From Cochliopodium minus (Eukaryota; Discosea; Himatismenida; Cochliopodiidae), in NCBI GenBank assembly GCA_024220525.1, contig JAMYWO010000202.1, positions 16,818 to 76,049 of the forward strand: DNA of 59,232 nt, in the 5' to 3' direction. A program made the position numbers and the translations under genes. The notes under the pieces are model-generated. The model did no database searches and was not told the DNA's origin. It was given only the letters and a program-made list of their open reading frames with translations. Shown here piece by piece: positions 22,451 through 31,856 of the stretch. Position 1 is the first letter of the stretch; each line of letters starts with the position of its first letter.

Positions 22451-23956
22451 ATGAACATAGGAATATTTATTATTTCAATTATTTTGATTTTGGGGAGTGT
22501 TTTTGGATCAGAAATAGTTGACATGGTTGATAATAAATCGATTCCAATTCAAACATTTATGCATATAAAAAGTAAACCCATCGAAACCTCTTCATTCTTC
22601 GTATTTCCAGGATCATTAAATCCAAATAATCTCTCAACTTGCAAACCATTAAATAAATCTGAATTTGGAGCTAATTTTACTTTTCCACCTGGAAGCGCTA
22701 TATTCGTTTTTTCATTTGGAGGGTGGTAAATTTTTTTTCCTTTAAGCGAAAATTCCTCAATAAAAATATCTTCACATAAAAAAGTTCACATTATCATCAT
22801 GCAAAATCAATTCAAGGTAATAGAATATAATGAATAATTATAGTTTATAATATTTTTATTTTTTTTGAAAAAAATAGATGTTGGAGGTTCAATAGTTTTG
22901 ATGGGAGCTGCAATACCTTTTGTAGATTCAACTTTTAATTTTGGAATTGAAAAATTGAATACACCTATCCTTTTCATCTCCATCCAAGATTCTATCACCC
23001 TATTAACATTAATTGGAAAGAATGCAGCTATGGGATTTCCTACATTGATAAACTTTACAAAAGAGAATAACATTTGGTCAACTTTGGGAAAGGGAGGGTT
23101 TTGGATCTTCTTGGAAATAGTATTACTTTTGTCATACCTTTTCAATTTTGTAATGGGAATAAGATCTTTGATTTTACATTTCAAAAAAGAAGGTTTGAAA
23201 TTAAGTATTTCTCAAACCACAATTTGGATAAATTTGATCTCTACTTTTATTTGGTCAATGGTCATTTTCGATCCTTGGAATACGAGATACATTGCAGATC
23301 AAAGGTTCATTCAAATCATGAACTGTCTTGCAGTTCCTGCTCTCTTGACATCTGTACTTTTTCTTTCGTTTTTCTTCAATGAAGTATTGATTGCAAGAGG
23401 ATTCATAAAACCTCAATTAACTACTTTAAAATTTCCTTTTATAATCATTTGTTTATCATTCTGGACATGTTACATTGTAAATGTTGTGTAAAAATTTTTT
23501 AAAATTTCTAATATTTTACTAATTTTTTTTGTTTCATTTAGTTATTTAGGATCTTATTTGACAAACCTTACAATAGTCAAAATAATCACTTTCATGAATA
23601 TTATGTTTTTTGGTTTAACAGGAATATACTTTATGATATTGTCAGCATTAATACTTGTAAGATTGAAAACTTTCAACAGTCCTGTCATCAAAAGATTGAT
23701 TCCTCTAGTCTCTTTTGTCTTATTTGGAATATTTTTATTTGTATCTGGTGCTATTGTTCAAGTTACAATGGCGTATGGAACTTATGATGGAAGGAGTTGG
23801 TACGCTTCTTGGACTTTAGTGTTTCTTTCAAGTGTTTTCTTTTTGTCTCCTCAGTTTGTTTATTTTCGAAAACCTTATACTACCAAGACATCTGCCAAAC
23901 CTACAAAACAACCCTCACAAAAACTGGATTTAAATTTAAATTTGTCAGATGTTTAA
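22451..23956 (+). CDS. PA domain-seven-helix membrane protein, array copy 3
   Basis: Four exons (22451-22725, 22785-22816, 22878-23487, 23542-23956) give 443 residues. The start is the ATG at 22451, giving a signal peptide MNIGIFIISIILILGSVFG; codons before it begin with TTG only. The PA domain and seven helices follow the copy 1 plan, with the shared blocks KGGFWIFLEIVLLLSYLFN, FDPWNTRYIA, FNEVLIARGFIKPQLTTLK and RLKTFNSPVIKRLIPLVS. The tail ends in KTSAKPTKQPSQ and a Leu/Asn-rich terminus and groups with copies 4 and 5. The 32-base second exon carries the second PA cysteine (CSHYHHAKSIQ). Introns between copies differ in length and sequence while exon lengths 1-3 are kept. Confidence 0.82.
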
Positions 23957-24276
23957 TTCTATTATTTATTTATAATGACTTTAAATGTATATTAAATGTT
24001 TTTTTTAAATTGTTACTTCACCATCATTTACTTGTTGGTTTTAATGAAAAAATTTGTTCACATTTATTCAAAAAGAGGATGATTTAAAATATATTTGGTT
24101 GAAATTTCTTTTTGGATTTTTATATTTTTTTTTTTTGATTTGAACAAAGATTTCTGGAGATCAATTTCCAACAAAGATCAATAGGTGGGAAATTAACTTG
24201 ATTTAACTCTATCAATACAAAAACTTAAAAGGAATATTATAAAAAAAAAAAAAGAAATATCTTCGAGTATTTTGAA
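23957..24276. other. Array spacer, A/T-rich, nothing identified
   Basis: These 320 bases between copies 3 and 4 hold A/T runs and a poly-A just before the next ATG. A frame continuing past the copy 3 stop is not protein-like. No RNA gene or repeat shared with the other spacers was seen by eye. Confidence 0.4.
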
Positions 24277-25870
24277 ATGTTGAGAGGAACTTTATTTATT
24301 TCAATTTTGATGTTTGCCATTGTTTTCGGCTCAGAAATTATTGATATGGTTGATAATAAAACTATAACAATAGAAACTTATATGCATGTAAAAAGCAAAC
24401 AAATTGAAGAATTTTCTTCATTCATTGTATTTCCAGGATCATTAAATCAAAATAATCTCGCTTCATGCAAACCATTGAATAAATCTGAATTTGGAGCTAA
24501 TTTTACTTTTCCACCTGGAAGTGCTATAATCTTATTTACATATGGTGGATGGTAAATATTTAATTAATTGCCCTCCAAACAATAAAAAATTCATTTAATT
24601 TATAATAATTTCAATCCCACCCAAATAGCTCACATTATGAACATGTAAAATTGGTGAAAGGTATGAAACATATTTCCTGATGATATCTTAATATCCATCT
24701 TCATATAAAAAAATAAATTATAATTTAATAAATATAAATATTCTTCATGATGATAAAGAGGCAGGAGGATCTATTGCAATTTTAGCATCAATTGCACCAA
24801 TATTAGATTCCACTTTGAAATTTGACATAAATAAATTGGATATTCCAGTTCTCGTTACATCTTACCCTGATACGATCATACTCTTGAAAACCTTTGGAAA
24901 GAACATAGCACAAGGATTTCAAACAAAAGTTAAATTTACTAAACACTACAATCTAAATTATGCATTAGAATCAGGAGGATTTTGGATATTCTTGGAGATA
25001 GTATTACTTTTGTCTTACCTTTTCAATTATGTAATGGGAATAAGATCTTTGATTTTACATTTCAAAAAAGAAGGCTTAAAAATGAGCATTTCTCAAACTA
25101 CAGTTTGGATCAACTTACTTGCTACTTTTATTTGGGCAATGGCCATTTTCGATCCTTGGAATGTGAGATATTTTGCGAGTCAAAGATATGTATTGGTTAT
25201 TCAATGTTTTATAACTCCTTCACTCTTGACATCGGTTCTTTTTCTTTCTTTCTTCTTCAATGAAGTATTGATTGCAAAAGGATTCATCAAACCTCAATTA
25301 TCTACTTTGAAATTTCCTTTTTTGATTCTTTGTTTAACATTTTGGGGATGTTATTTTGCAAACGCTTAGTAATTTTTTTTTTCCATTTTTTTTTTTTTTT
25401 TTTTTATTAAACATAAACAAATTTTTTAAAGTTATTTTGGATCTTATCTTCCTAATGAATCTATAATCAAAATGCTGATCTTCATGAACATCTTTTTCTT
25501 TAGTTTCACGGGAATTTATTTTTTGACCATGTCAATTTTAGTTTTAGGAAAATTGAAAACTTTCAACAGTCCTGTAATCAAAAGATTGATACCCCTCGTC
25601 TCTGTTGTCTTATTTGGAATAGTATTGTTTGTATCTGGTTCTATTATTCAAAGTACTCAAATTTTTGGAACTTATGGAGGAAGAGAATGGTTTTCATCAT
25701 GGACTTTAATGTTTTCTGCAAGTTTCTTCATTCTGTCTCCTCAATTTGTTTACTTCAGAGAACCTTATACTAGTAAAACTTCCGCTAAACCCACAAAACA
25801 ATCTGAAAAACCTAGTTCTAAACTTAATTATGAAAAGCAAGATTCTGAAAATAATTTTGAAGATATTTAA
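24277..25870 (+). CDS. PA domain-seven-helix membrane protein, array copy 4
   Basis: Four exons (24277-24551, 24629-24660, 24759-25368, 25432-25870) give 451 residues, the longest of the array. The signal peptide is MLRGTLFISILMFAIVFGSE. The PA domain differs slightly at its third exon start (EAGGSIAILASIAPILDS), and the loop after it is the most diverged (QGFQTKVKFTKHYNLNYALE). The helices are conserved, with FDPWNVRYFASQRYV between helices 2 and 3 and FNEVLIAKGFIKPQLSTLK after helix 3. The tail reads KTSAKPTKQSEKPSSK and ends acidic (NNFEDI), nearly the same as copy 5, so copies 4 and 5 are probably the youngest pair in this half of the array. Confidence 0.82.
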
Positions 25871-25935
25871 TTTTCAACAATATTTATTGTATGTACCAAA
25901 ATTAAAATTTGTTTTTTTTTTTTAAATTTTTTAAT

Positions 25936-26230
25936 CTAAATAAAATTCAATTTTAAATTAATTTCTAAATCAGTTTCTATATTCATCTGCCATCCTTCTT
26001 TTAATCTTCTTTGAAGGATGGAAAGATATACAGAACAAACCTTTTCTACCTGATTTGTTTTGAAACTTTGATTACAACAATTTTGGAATCTTATAATTGA
26101 TTGGGGAAACAATGGTTTCAATTTTTGAAGTTTTTCATTTTCTATTAGTTTAATTTTCGAGGAGTTGACTTTGGTTTAAGAAATAGAAAGAATTCAAACC
26201 TTCAAATTTACACCAAGAATTATTTATAAC
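25936..26230 (-). pseudogene. Possible gene fragment in an array spacer
   Basis: On the minus strand a protein-like stretch from about 26230 (KKILVINNSWCKFEGLNSFY) runs to a stop at 26150. A second protein-like stretch in another frame goes on to 25936 (KLKPLFPQSIIRFQNCCNQ, then VEKVCSVYLSILQRRLKEGW). The two would join only by a frameshift or an implausibly short 28-base intron. The Cys and Trp content is unlike random A/T translation, so this may be a remnant of a gene caught in the array. No family is recognised and there is no good start codon. Confidence 0.3.
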
Positions 26231-26370
26231 CAAAATCTTTTTAAATTTTAAAATTTTTAAATTTATATTTAATAATGCTGAAATTTGTTTTAAAAATAAT
26301 ATAATTTTATAGTTGAGGAGATTAGAAAAATAATTATAAAATAAAAAAAATTGGAATTTTTCTTTCTGGA

Positions 26371-28054
26371 ATGAATAAAGGAATATTTTTTCTGATTTTA
26401 ATTGGAATAGTTTTAGGATCTGAAATAATTGATAGAGTTGAAAATAAAACAATCTACATTCAAACCTTTTTGCATATCAAGAGCAAACAAGTTAATTTCA
26501 CTTCTATCATTGCATTTCCAGGTTCATTAAATACAAATAAATTAGCCACTTGCAAAGCACTGAATAAATCGGAGTTTGGAGCCAATTTTAGATTTCCTCC
26601 TGGTAGTGGAATAGTAGTTTTTGCATACGAGGGATGGTAAAATAACATTATACATTTTAATATTCGTTAAATAATTAGACATGTCCAAAATTTACAACTT
26701 TATTAGAGGATATGAATTTATAACTAATTTTCAACTGTTGAAAAATTTTGAACATCTCTTATTAAATAATCCAAAAATTATTTTGATCATACAAATTATA
26801 GCTCAAGCAAGGTACATGCAAAATTGGTACAAGGTATAAAAAATCTTTATCCAAAGTAAAAATACTATATTATAAAATTCAATTTAAACTTTGAAATGAA
26901 TTGATCCTCTAATAAACAATTTCTATTTAAAAAAAAAAATTAATATATTTAGATGTTGGAGGATCTGTTGCATTCATAGCTTCTGGAACTCCTTTTTTGG
27001 ATTCTACATACAAATTTGGAATTGAAGAATTAAAAATACCTGTGGTTTTCATCCGTATCTCTCAAGCGATCATCCTTTTGAGAACGATTGGAAAGAATTC
27101 AGCACGAGGATTCCCCACAATAATCAGATACAAAAATGAATACAATGAATGGGCCACATTGGGAAAGGGAGGGTTTTGGATCTTCTTGGAAACAGTTTTA
27201 CTCTTGTCATATGTTTTCAATTTTGTTGTGGGAATAAGATCTTTGATTTTACATTTCAAAAAAGAAGGTTTGAAATTGAGTATTTCTCAAACAACAATTT
27301 GGATAAATTTGATCTCTACTTTTATTTGGTCAATGACTATTTTCGATCCTTGGAATGTGAGATACATTGCAAAAGAAGAGTTCATGCAAATCATGAACTG
27401 TCTTGCGGTTCCTGCTCTCTTGACATCTGTTCTTTTTCTTTCATTTTTTTTCAATGAAGTTTTGATTGCGAAAGGATTCATAAAACCTCAATTAACTACT
27501 CTGAAATATCCCTTCATTGTAATTTGTTTGGCATTTTGGACTTGTTACATTGTAAATGCTGGGTAAATTTATTTTTAAATAATTTTATAATATTTTAATT
27601 TTATAATATTTTTGTTAGTTATTTGGGATCTTTTCGAACAGATCTTACAATCTATAAAATACTCATTTTCATGAGTATCTTTTTCTTCAGTCTGACCGGT
27701 ATTTATTTTTTGACCATGTCAATATTAGTTCTTGTAAGATTGAAAACTTTCAACAGTCCTGTCATCAAAAGATTGATCCCTCTTGTCTCTGTCGTCATAT
27801 TTGGAGTCATTTTAATTGTAGCAGGTTCTATAATTCAAATTGTCTTGATATATAGAAATTTTAGTGGAAGAAGTTGGTTGGCATCTTGGACTTTGATGTT
27901 TTCAGCAAGCGTTTTTATTTTGTCTCCTCAATTCGTTTATTTCAGAGAACCTTACAAAAGCAAAACTTCTAGACCTTCTAAACAACCCTCTGACAAACCA
28001 AATTCTAAACTTTATGATAAACAAGATTCTGAAAATAACTTGGTTGATATTTAA
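26371..28054 (+). CDS. PA domain-seven-helix membrane protein, array copy 5
   Basis: Four exons (26371-26636, 26802-26833, 26953-27562, 27619-28054) give 447 residues. The signal peptide is short (MNKGIFFLILIGIVLGSE), so exon 1 is nine bases shorter than in copies 3, 4 and 6. The PA domain has FPGSLNTNKLATC and IPVVFIRISQAIILL. The helices match the family, with FDPWNVRYIAKEEFMQIM and FNEVLIAKGFIKPQLTTLK. The tail (KTSRPSKQPSDKPNSK, then DSENNLVDI) is close to copy 4. The first intron is the longest of the family (165 bases). The membrane part is closest to copy 3 in exon 3, while the tail is closest to copy 4, which hints at exchange between copies. Confidence 0.82.
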
Positions 28055-28134
28055 AAACAGAGTTTTTTGTATGTAAATTAAACTTATGTACTTTTCAAAT
28101 TTTATTAATTGTAAATTTTTAATTTAATTTTATC

Positions 28135-28167
<33 letters not shown>

Positions 28168-28179
28168 GAATATTGAAAA

Positions 28180-29793
28180 ATGAAAAGAGGAATATTTATT
28201 ATAGTTGTGATTTTAATTGGAATTGTTTATGGATCAGAAATAGTTGACATGGTTGAAAACAAAACGATTCCAATTCAAACATTTATGCATATAAAAAGTA
28301 AAATAATCAAGGAATCTTCTTCATTCATTGTATTTCCAGGATCTTTAAATCCAAATAATCTTGGCACATGCAAATCATTGAATAAAACTGAATTTGGAGC
28401 TAATTTTACTTTTCCACCTGCAAGTGCTATTCTTGTATTCGCTTATGAAGGATGGTAAATATATTATTTTTGAAACAATACTTAGCAAGAGGGGATATAA
28501 ATTTAACTTCCCTCTAATTGAATAAAATTAAAATTCTTCATCATTTAATTTATTATTAATTTTATTTTATTGAAATTTCAATAAATTATTTTTTCCTCAT
28601 TAAAATTCCAAATAATAGTACAAATGATGTTCATGCAAAATTAGTAAAAGGTTAATAATCAAAAGAAATAATTTAAAAAATTTATAATCTTTGGTTTTGG
28701 GATTAGATGTTGGAGGATCAATAGCTATAATAGCAGCAGGGATCCCTTACATGGATTGTGTATTCAAGTATGGAATAGATAAAATAGATATTCCTGTTCT
28801 CTTTATGACTTTTCCAGATGCAATCATCCTATTAAAAACGATGGGAAAGAACTCTGCAAATGGATTTCCAACAATTTTAAATTTTGAAAAACAACACAAC
28901 ACTTGGGAAACATTGGGAAAGGGAGGGTTCTGGATCTTCTTGCAAATAGTTTTGCTCACATCATATCTTTTCAATTTTGTAGTGGGAATAAGATCTTTGA
29001 TCTTACACTTTAAACAAGAAGGACCAAAGCTTAATATATCACAGTCTACTATTTGGGTTAATTTATTTGCTACTTTTATATGGTCAATGGTAATGTTCGA
29101 TCCTTGGAACATGAGATATATCGTACATCAAAATTTTTATCAAGTCATCATCAGTCTTGCTTCTCCCGCACTTCTTTCTTCAGTAATTTTACTCTCTTTC
29201 TTCTTCAATGAAGTTTTAATTGCGAAAGGATTTATAAAACCTCAATTATCTACTTTGAAATATCCTTTTATAATCATTTGTTTGGCGTTTTGGGCGTGCT
29301 ACATTGCAAATGCTGTGTAAAAAAATTTTGTTTTTCAATTCTAATATTCAATTTTCAATTTTGATTTAATAACAGTATTTTTGGAGCTAATTTCACAAAT
29401 CTCTCAATTGTCAAAATTATTATCTTCATGAATATTCTTTTTTTTGGCCTTAGTGGAATTTATTTTTTGTTAACTTCAATCTTAATTTTGATCAAACTGA
29501 AAGGATACGACAGCCCTATTTTCAAAAGAGTACTCCCATTGGTATCAGTTGTTTTTTTTGGGGTCCTCTTGTTTGTTATTGCTTCGATTATAGAGGCTAG
29601 CCAAGTTTATTCAACATTTTATGGTAGAAAATCTTTTACCATTTGGACTTTGATTTTTATTTCTAGTTTTTTCATTTTGACACCCCAATTCGTTTATTTT
29701 CGTGAACCAATCCATAGCAAAACATCTGCTAACAATACTAATTCATCAACAAAGCCCCACACTTCGAAAATTCAGTTCTCAAATTTGAATTGA
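28180..29793 (+). CDS. PA domain-seven-helix membrane protein, array copy 6
   Basis: Four exons (28180-28454, 28619-28650, 28707-29316, 29376-29793) give 444 residues. The signal peptide is MKRGIFIIVVILIGIVYGSE. The second exon starts TNDVHAKLVK after the conserved Cys. The PA domain ends with IPVLFMTFPDAIILLKTMGKN. Helix blocks are conserved, with FDPWNMRYIVHQNFYQVI and FNEVLIAKGFIKPQLSTLK. Its second half resembles copies 1 and 2 (KGYDSPIFKRVLPLVSVV, IIEASQVYSTFYGRKSFT). A pure run of about 24 A lies about 20 bases before the ATG. It is the last member on the right; the next gene downstream on the same strand is unrelated. Confidence 0.82.
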
Positions 29794-29965
29794 TTTGATT
29801 GTAAAATTAAAGTAAATATTGAATTTTTTTTAATACAAGTAAATGTAAAATAAATCTTTTAAATTCCACACCAATGATTTAGAAAAGAAAAAAAACATCC
29901 TGGAAAACGCACATCTTTACTCAATCAAAAATATAAAGATGATTGAATTGAATCATTGCAAATTC

Positions 29966-30180
29966 TCAGTTCTCAAAAGATTCAGATTCGATAGTAAATA
30001 CTTTGACCACTACATGTTCTTCAAGGTCTCTAATGGTGACGCATTGACTATAACGGAGATTTAATCCTTTGGATATAATTTCCTAATTGTATTTTTATTT
30101 TAACTTACCCAAATTTTTTTACTTTAATGTTTGACCAAACAAACCAATGACAACACTCCCTTTTTTACCTATTTTTGTTT
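29966..30180 (-). CDS. Possible small protein, C-terminal exons only resolved
   Basis: Two minus-strand exons (about 30180-30123 and 30047-29966) join to read KIGKKGSVVIGLFGQTLN followed by QCVTIRDLEEHVVVKVFTIE and a short SESFEN end. The intron is GT-AG and about 75 bases long. The alternation of beta strands and the valine-rich end look like a small beta-barrel fold (OB or Sm-like), but no family motif can be named. The first exon is not clear: an ATG at about 30238 (MKTIKKK) is near but does not splice in phase with a standard donor. An overlapping plus-strand frame at 29939-30064 (41 codons) is the competing reading; the minus-strand one has the more protein-like sequence. Confidence 0.35.
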
Positions 30181-30312
30181 CTCAAAAAATGATAGATTCT
30201 TAATAAAATAGGGAGACTTTCTTTTTGATTGTCTTCATTTAATAAAAAAAAATAAATCTTGTAATATTTAAAAATAAAAAAAAGGATAAACAGTTCTTTT
30301 TTTTACTTATAA

Positions 30313-30480
30313 ATGAATAAAGAATCTATAATTCGACAGAGTGAAGAGAAATATATTGATTATCTTGAAAGAATTAATATAAAAACACATAAAGAGAATA
30401 TCTTTCTCAGATTTTTGCTTCTAATCCAATCTATCCTTTTATTCTTGGTTCTAATCTACATATACGTTGAATTGAAATGA
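30313..30480 (+). CDS. 55-residue single-pass (tail-anchored) membrane protein
   Basis: An uninterrupted ATG-to-TGA frame of 55 residues. The first 30 are charged and helical (ESIIRQSEEKYIDYLERI, then KTHKEN). They are followed by one strongly hydrophobic helix of about 19 residues (FLLLIQSILLFLVLIYIYV) and a three-residue end (ELK). This is the layout of a tail-anchored protein with the N-terminus in the cytosol; small SNARE-like, ER or mitochondrial outer-membrane proteins look like this. Codon content is richer in G and C than the flanking spacer. No family is recognised. It is too short for most ORF cut-offs, so it would be easily missed. Confidence 0.5.
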   Translation: MNKESIIRQSEEKYIDYLERINIKTHKENIFLRFLLLIQSILLFLVLIYIYVELK

Positions 30481-30771
30481 ATCGAAAAAGAGAAGAGATA
30501 GGAATTGATAATATCATCCAATTATTTATTTTTTATAACGATTATTTATTTTGTAATTAAAAAACACCTTTATAAAAACGACCATAACCATCAAACCATC
30601 TTATATTTCAATCCAATATAATCTATCCTTTGATTTTTATCAAATAAAAAATAAAAAATCGAGGAAACTTTTTCAAATCCTTTCAATAGAAAAAAAAAGA
30701 AGGTATAACAAACAAAATAATCAAGAATAATAAAGATATCAATAAAAGAGATTAGATAAATTGATAATTGG

Positions 30772-31785
30772 ATGAGTAAAGTTGATCCATTGTACATATT
30801 AAGAGGACATAAAGATAGTGTGGGTTGTCTAGATTTTAATTTTGATGGGGATATCTTGTTATCTGGAAGCAACGATGGAATGGTGAACATATGGGACTTC
30901 GAGAAGAGAAGGATCTCCCAATCCATCATCCCACACAACGGAGGAGTGGTGATGCTAAAATTCATAGAAAAAAATAAATATATAACACAAGGGAGAGATG
31001 GATACGTGAAAATATACGATCTCAATTCAAATGGTAAGATTAAAAAATAATTATTATTTCAGTGAATAAAAAAAAATTAAAAAAAAGAAAAAAGTATTGC
31101 GGAAATATTGACGGAAAACATCACGTTTGTGAAAGGAGATGTTATCAACACCAACACAAACAATCTAATTGTCCTTCCAGACCCGTACGAATCATCACAG
31201 TACAACATCTACGACATCATAAACAAAAAGCTCGTTTGTGAAGTTGTCCCTCCCAAAACGGAAAAGAAAGTGGGATTGTTAATGAGTTTACGTACCTTAT
31301 CTTTCGATAATGGTTCGGATAATATAGTTTTTAGTAGTTATGAGTCTGGTGATGTTTTTGTTTGGAGTTTAAAATCTCAAAAATTTTTCGCCAATTTTTG
31401 TCCTGCTGAAAAAACTCCCATCACTTGTCTTGATTTTAATTTATCTAACAACCTTTGTGTTAGTGGAACTAGTAAAGATACTTTGTCTTTGACTAAAATA
31501 AAGTTGTCTCAATCAAAGTTTGTTTGTGGAACTCCGAAAATAATCAAAGTTGATTCAAAGAAAGAAGGTTTTTCTTGTGTTAAATTTAGAGAGGATGATA
31601 AACTTTTTGTTTCTTGTGGTTGGGATAATAGGATCAGACTTTTTAATGGAAAAAATGGTAATCCTCTTGCTATTTTAAAGTCACACAAAGATGTTGTCAA
31701 TGATGTTTGTTTCAATCCTTCAAACAAAAGTTTATTTGTCACTTCTTCTGTTGATAAAAATATTTGTATTTGGTCTCTTTATTAA
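30772..31785 (+). CDS. WD40 protein, Asa1/GNB1L type
   Basis: Two exons (30772-31033 and 31088-31785) give 319 residues forming one seven-bladed WD40 propeller. Blades start with LYILRGHKDSVGCLDF and DGMVNIWDF. The second blade ends with TQGRDGYVKIYDL, a signature of the Asa1/GNB1L group (Q-G-x-D-x-x-x-K-I-W). The middle blade has NLIVLPDP and YDI. The last blades read VSCGWDNRIRLFNGKNG, then AILKSHKDVVNDVCF and SSVDKNICIWSLY. In yeasts Asa1 is part of the ASTRA chromatin and TTT-chaperone complex, and GNB1L is linked to PIKK stability in animals. The acceptor is set at 31087 because only that one keeps SIAEILTEN in frame. It is convergent with LTN1, with 71 bases between stops. Confidence 0.82.
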
Positions 31786-31856
31786 AATCTTATTTTTATT
31801 TTTTATTTTTTTTAATTTAAATAATATTCTTTTGAGCAAATAAAGTTTCTTTCAAG

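Noticed and set aside
18592-29793. PA-7TM proteins as signal-peptide-peptidase-like (SPPL2) proteases
   Set aside because: The PA domain plus multi-helix body fits at first sight, but YD and GxGD catalytic motifs and the PAL motif are absent, and seven rather than nine helices are seen.
30591-31025. Minus-strand 144-codon frame over the WD40 gene start
   Set aside because: It lies opposite a clear WD40 exon and its translation is low-complexity hydrophobic sequence from A/T runs.
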